The translations under genes were made by a program, and so were the position numbers. From the NCBI GenBank assembly GCA_942492625.1, contig CALOFM010000048.1, positions 1-64,000 on the forward strand: a DNA stretch of 64,000 nt, written 5' to 3'. This document shows positions 62,453 through 64,000 of the stretch, in pieces. The notes beneath the pieces were generated by a model that ran no database searches, was not told the origin of the DNA, and worked only from the letters and a program-made list of their open reading frames with translations. The stretch is from Thiosymbion sp942492625 (GTDB taxonomy: Bacteria > Pseudomonadota > Gammaproteobacteria > Chromatiales > Chromatiaceae). The number at the start of each line of letters is the position of its first letter. Within the stretch, counting starts at the first letter, position 1.

Positions 62453-62594
62453 ATGTCCTCCAAACTGGTTATTAGAAGCCCAATTTCTGGGCGTAGCCAT
62501 ACTAATGGATTTGGTTTGCCGCGTATAGAAACCTGGTGTTCCAATCAACCGCCCCCATTAAAGCGAATATGCGGGGACAACATGAAAAAGAAAA

Positions 62595-62894
62595 ATGAGC
62601 GACCAAGGAATTTTTCAGCGATTGCGAAAGCTGATCGGACGCGACTGCCGGTACCTTGGCAAGAGCTGCCGGCTGGTGGAGATTCTCACAGAAGACGGGT
62701 TCCTTGTATTGGAGACCCGAGAGCAATTGCCACCCATACAGGCGGATCAGTACGGCCAAGCCGCCTACCGCGCGAACGAAACGATGCAGGTTCCGATTTT
62801 CGGCCAAGACGGGACATCCTTTTCGGACGAGATGATGGACCTGTTCGCCTGCCTAAGTGCCCGCGCGCAGACCAACGAGCCGAACAGTAACTAG
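62595..62894 (+). CDS. conserved-type small hypothetical protein (99 aa)
   Basis: ATG 62595 (MSDQGIFQRLRKLIGRDCRY). The protein reads like a small beta-barrel: LGKSCRLVEILTEDGFLVLE, TREQLPPIQADQYGQA, ETMQVPIFGQDG, then a helix DEMMDLFACLSAR. Similar short proteins occur in sulfur-oxidising gammaproteobacteria as far as I recall, without assigned function. It overlaps another open frame (62,518-62,890 region) that is less protein-like. Confidence 0.65.
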   Translation: MSDQGIFQRLRKLIGRDCRYLGKSCRLVEILTEDGFLVLETREQLPPIQADQYGQAAYRANETMQVPIFGQDGTSFSDEMMDLFACLSARAQTNEPNSN

Positions 62895-62966
62895 AGCGAT
62901 TTCTGTCAAATCGCTCAGGTCGGCCACGAGCGCGCGCCCGGCAGACTGCCATTCGTTTCCGGGCAG

Positions 62967-63743
62967 TCAGTCGACACAGAGTCCCAAAAACCCGACCACC
63001 CTCTGCACATCCGACGACGTATCGACTCCCGGCCCAGGCTCCTGCGAAGCCCGCGTTACGTGGATTGCCTCACCATGCCAGAGGACCCGTAGCTGCTCCA
63101 GGGATTCCGCCAGCTCCAGCGGAGCCGGTAGCCAAGCCACGAAGCGCTTCAGAAAGGCGGCCCGGTAGGCGTACAAACCGATATGCCGCAGGAATTCCAC
63201 CCCTTTCGGCAAGGTCTTGCGCCCCCCCAGGAACTCATCTCGATGCCAAGGAATGGGCGCACGGGAGAAATAGAGTGCGTACCCTTGCGCGTCGGTGACC
63301 AACTTGACGACGTGGGGGTCGAAAAGAGTTTCGGTCTCGCGGATGGGAAAGGACAAAGTCGCGATTCCGGCGGAGCCGTGGCCCCGCAGATCCCGCGCCA
63401 CTTGGTCGATGAGGCCCGACGGCATGCAGGGCTCGTCACCCTGCAGGTTGACAACGATTGTATCCTGCGGCCAACCGCGGACCTCGATGACCTCGGCGAT
63501 ACGGTCCGTGCCGCTCCGATGATCCGACCTCGTGAGGGCTACGTCGGCGCCGAAAGCGTTGCAAGCATCGGCGATGCGGGCATCGTCCGTGGCCACCACC
63601 ACCTCACCGGCAGCGCTCGCGCACGCACGTTCGTAGACGTATTGGATGATCGGCTTCCCGGCGATTTCGAGCAACGGCTTGCCAGGAAGCCGGCTGGAGC
63701 CGTAACGCGCCGGTATAACAACCTTGAATCCGCTGTCCGGCAT
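62967..63743 (-). CDS. kdsB: 3-deoxy-manno-octulosonate cytidylyltransferase
   Basis: Activates Kdo with CTP for lipopolysaccharide synthesis. The 258-residue protein has FKVVIPARYGSSRLPGKPLL, VVVATDDARI, TRSDHRSGTDRIAEV and NLQGDEPCMPSGLIDQVA, plus RAPIPWHRDEFL and KHIGLYAYR-like RHIGLYAYRAAFLKRF. Complete. Downstream of the Trm112-like gene in the usual lpxK-ycaR-kdsB order. Confidence 0.97.
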   Translation of the reverse strand: MPDSGFKVVIPARYGSSRLPGKPLLEIAGKPIIQYVYERACASAAGEVVVATDDARIADACNAFGADVALTRSDHRSGTDRIAEVIEVRGWPQDTIVVNLQGDEPCMPSGLIDQVARDLRGHGSAGIATLSFPIRETETLFDPHVVKLVTDAQGYALYFSRAPIPWHRDEFLGGRKTLPKGVEFLRHIGLYAYRAAFLKRFVAWLPAPLELAESLEQLRVLWHGEAIHVTRASQEPGPGVDTSSDVQRVVGFLGLCVD

Positions 63744-63787
63744 GGCGATTTCCTGCTCAGGGTTGGGGGGCCAGCAGGACTGGGGGG

Positions 63788-63982
63788 TCAGGACTCGGGG
63801 ATCTCTTGGTCTGCAGGGAGCTCACGGGCTTCCTCCTCCAGCATCACGGGAATATCGTCCCGAATCGGATAGGCAAGGCGGTCAACGCGGCAAATAAGCT
63901 CAACCGCGGCCTTGTCGTAGTAAAGGATGCCTTTGCAAACGGGGCACCTCAGGATGTCCAACAGCTTTTTATCCATCGCCAA
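63788..63982 (-). CDS. ycaR: Trm112/YcaR family protein
   Basis: 64 residues: MDKKLLDILRCPVCKGILYY, then CRVDRLAYPIRDDIPVMLEE, the standard YcaR zinc-ribbon-like domain. The second CxxC is reduced (C-R only). 44 bases upstream of kdsB; lpxK would lie beyond the right edge. Confidence 0.93.
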   Translation of the reverse strand: MAMDKKLLDILRCPVCKGILYYDKAAVELICRVDRLAYPIRDDIPVMLEEEARELPADQEIPES

Positions 63983-64000
63983 TACTCTTCAGTTTGTCCG

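Overview
The window is GC-rich bacterial DNA from a gammaproteobacterium, most likely a sulfur-metabolising member of the Chromatiales or a close relative. The evidence is the gene order prmA / DUF3426 zinc ribbon / dusB / fis / purH / purD, the kdsB-Trm112 pair, a CIRCE-controlled groESL operon, birA next to coaX, and a Tat-exported polysulfide/sulfur reductase-type operon. The assignment rests on gene content and order only.

Bases 1-12,700 are an accessory island. Its left part (1-6,311) is a decaying chromosomal integron: a truncated integron integrase gene with a textbook LexA/SOS box, an attI-like region built of three 26-bp tandem repeats, at least six attC or attC-like sites, and minus-strand gene cassettes (a HEPN-like protein, an HNH endonuclease, a GNAT acetyltransferase, small secreted proteins, unknowns). 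Most cassette genes carry one to three single-base frameshifts. A 320-bp element with long inverted repeats sits between the integrase remnant and a second block of cassettes. An intact IS66-family element truncates the last cassette. Further right are a GNAT-like gene, a broken pentapeptide-repeat gene, a DUF4338 (DruA-like)/ISAs1 transposase fusion with an A AAA AAG slippery site, a DUF429 gene and a lone tRNA-Thr(UGU).

Bases 12,780-31,500 are mostly housekeeping on the minus strand (coaX, birA, an M61 peptidase, an O-methyltransferase, accC-accB-aroQ, a TlpA-like thioredoxin, dsbD, cutA). They are interrupted by the plus-strand psrABC-like molybdoenzyme operon, which has two Fnr/Dnr-like boxes upstream, and by an insertion-sequence graveyard (22.4-24.2 kb). 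Bases 31,500-44,000 hold groESL, a decayed SdrD-like surface-protein gene, and the prmA-dusB-fis-purH-lpxA-like-purD block.

Bases 44,000-54,000 look like an osmotic/envelope cluster: an MscK-type mechanosensitive channel, an IS1634 remnant, a cyclic-nucleotide-binding protein, a GH17-GT2 beta-glucan synthase (NdvB-like) and an LtaS/OpgB-like phosphoglycerol transferase. Bases 54,000-61,500 contain the most novel material: a single large protein joining an LCAT-like lipase, a leucine-aminopeptidase N-terminal (macro-like) domain and a CHAT caspase-like protease; and, beside it, a candidate sigma-54-dependent small RNA with three hairpins that expose C/U-rich anti-Shine-Dalgarno-like loops. They are followed by an OsmC protein, a tandem nitroreductase (SagB-like) and a DUF3127 protein with an SSB-like acidic tail. 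The window ends with a Gly/Tyr repeat protein, kdsB and a Trm112-like gene.
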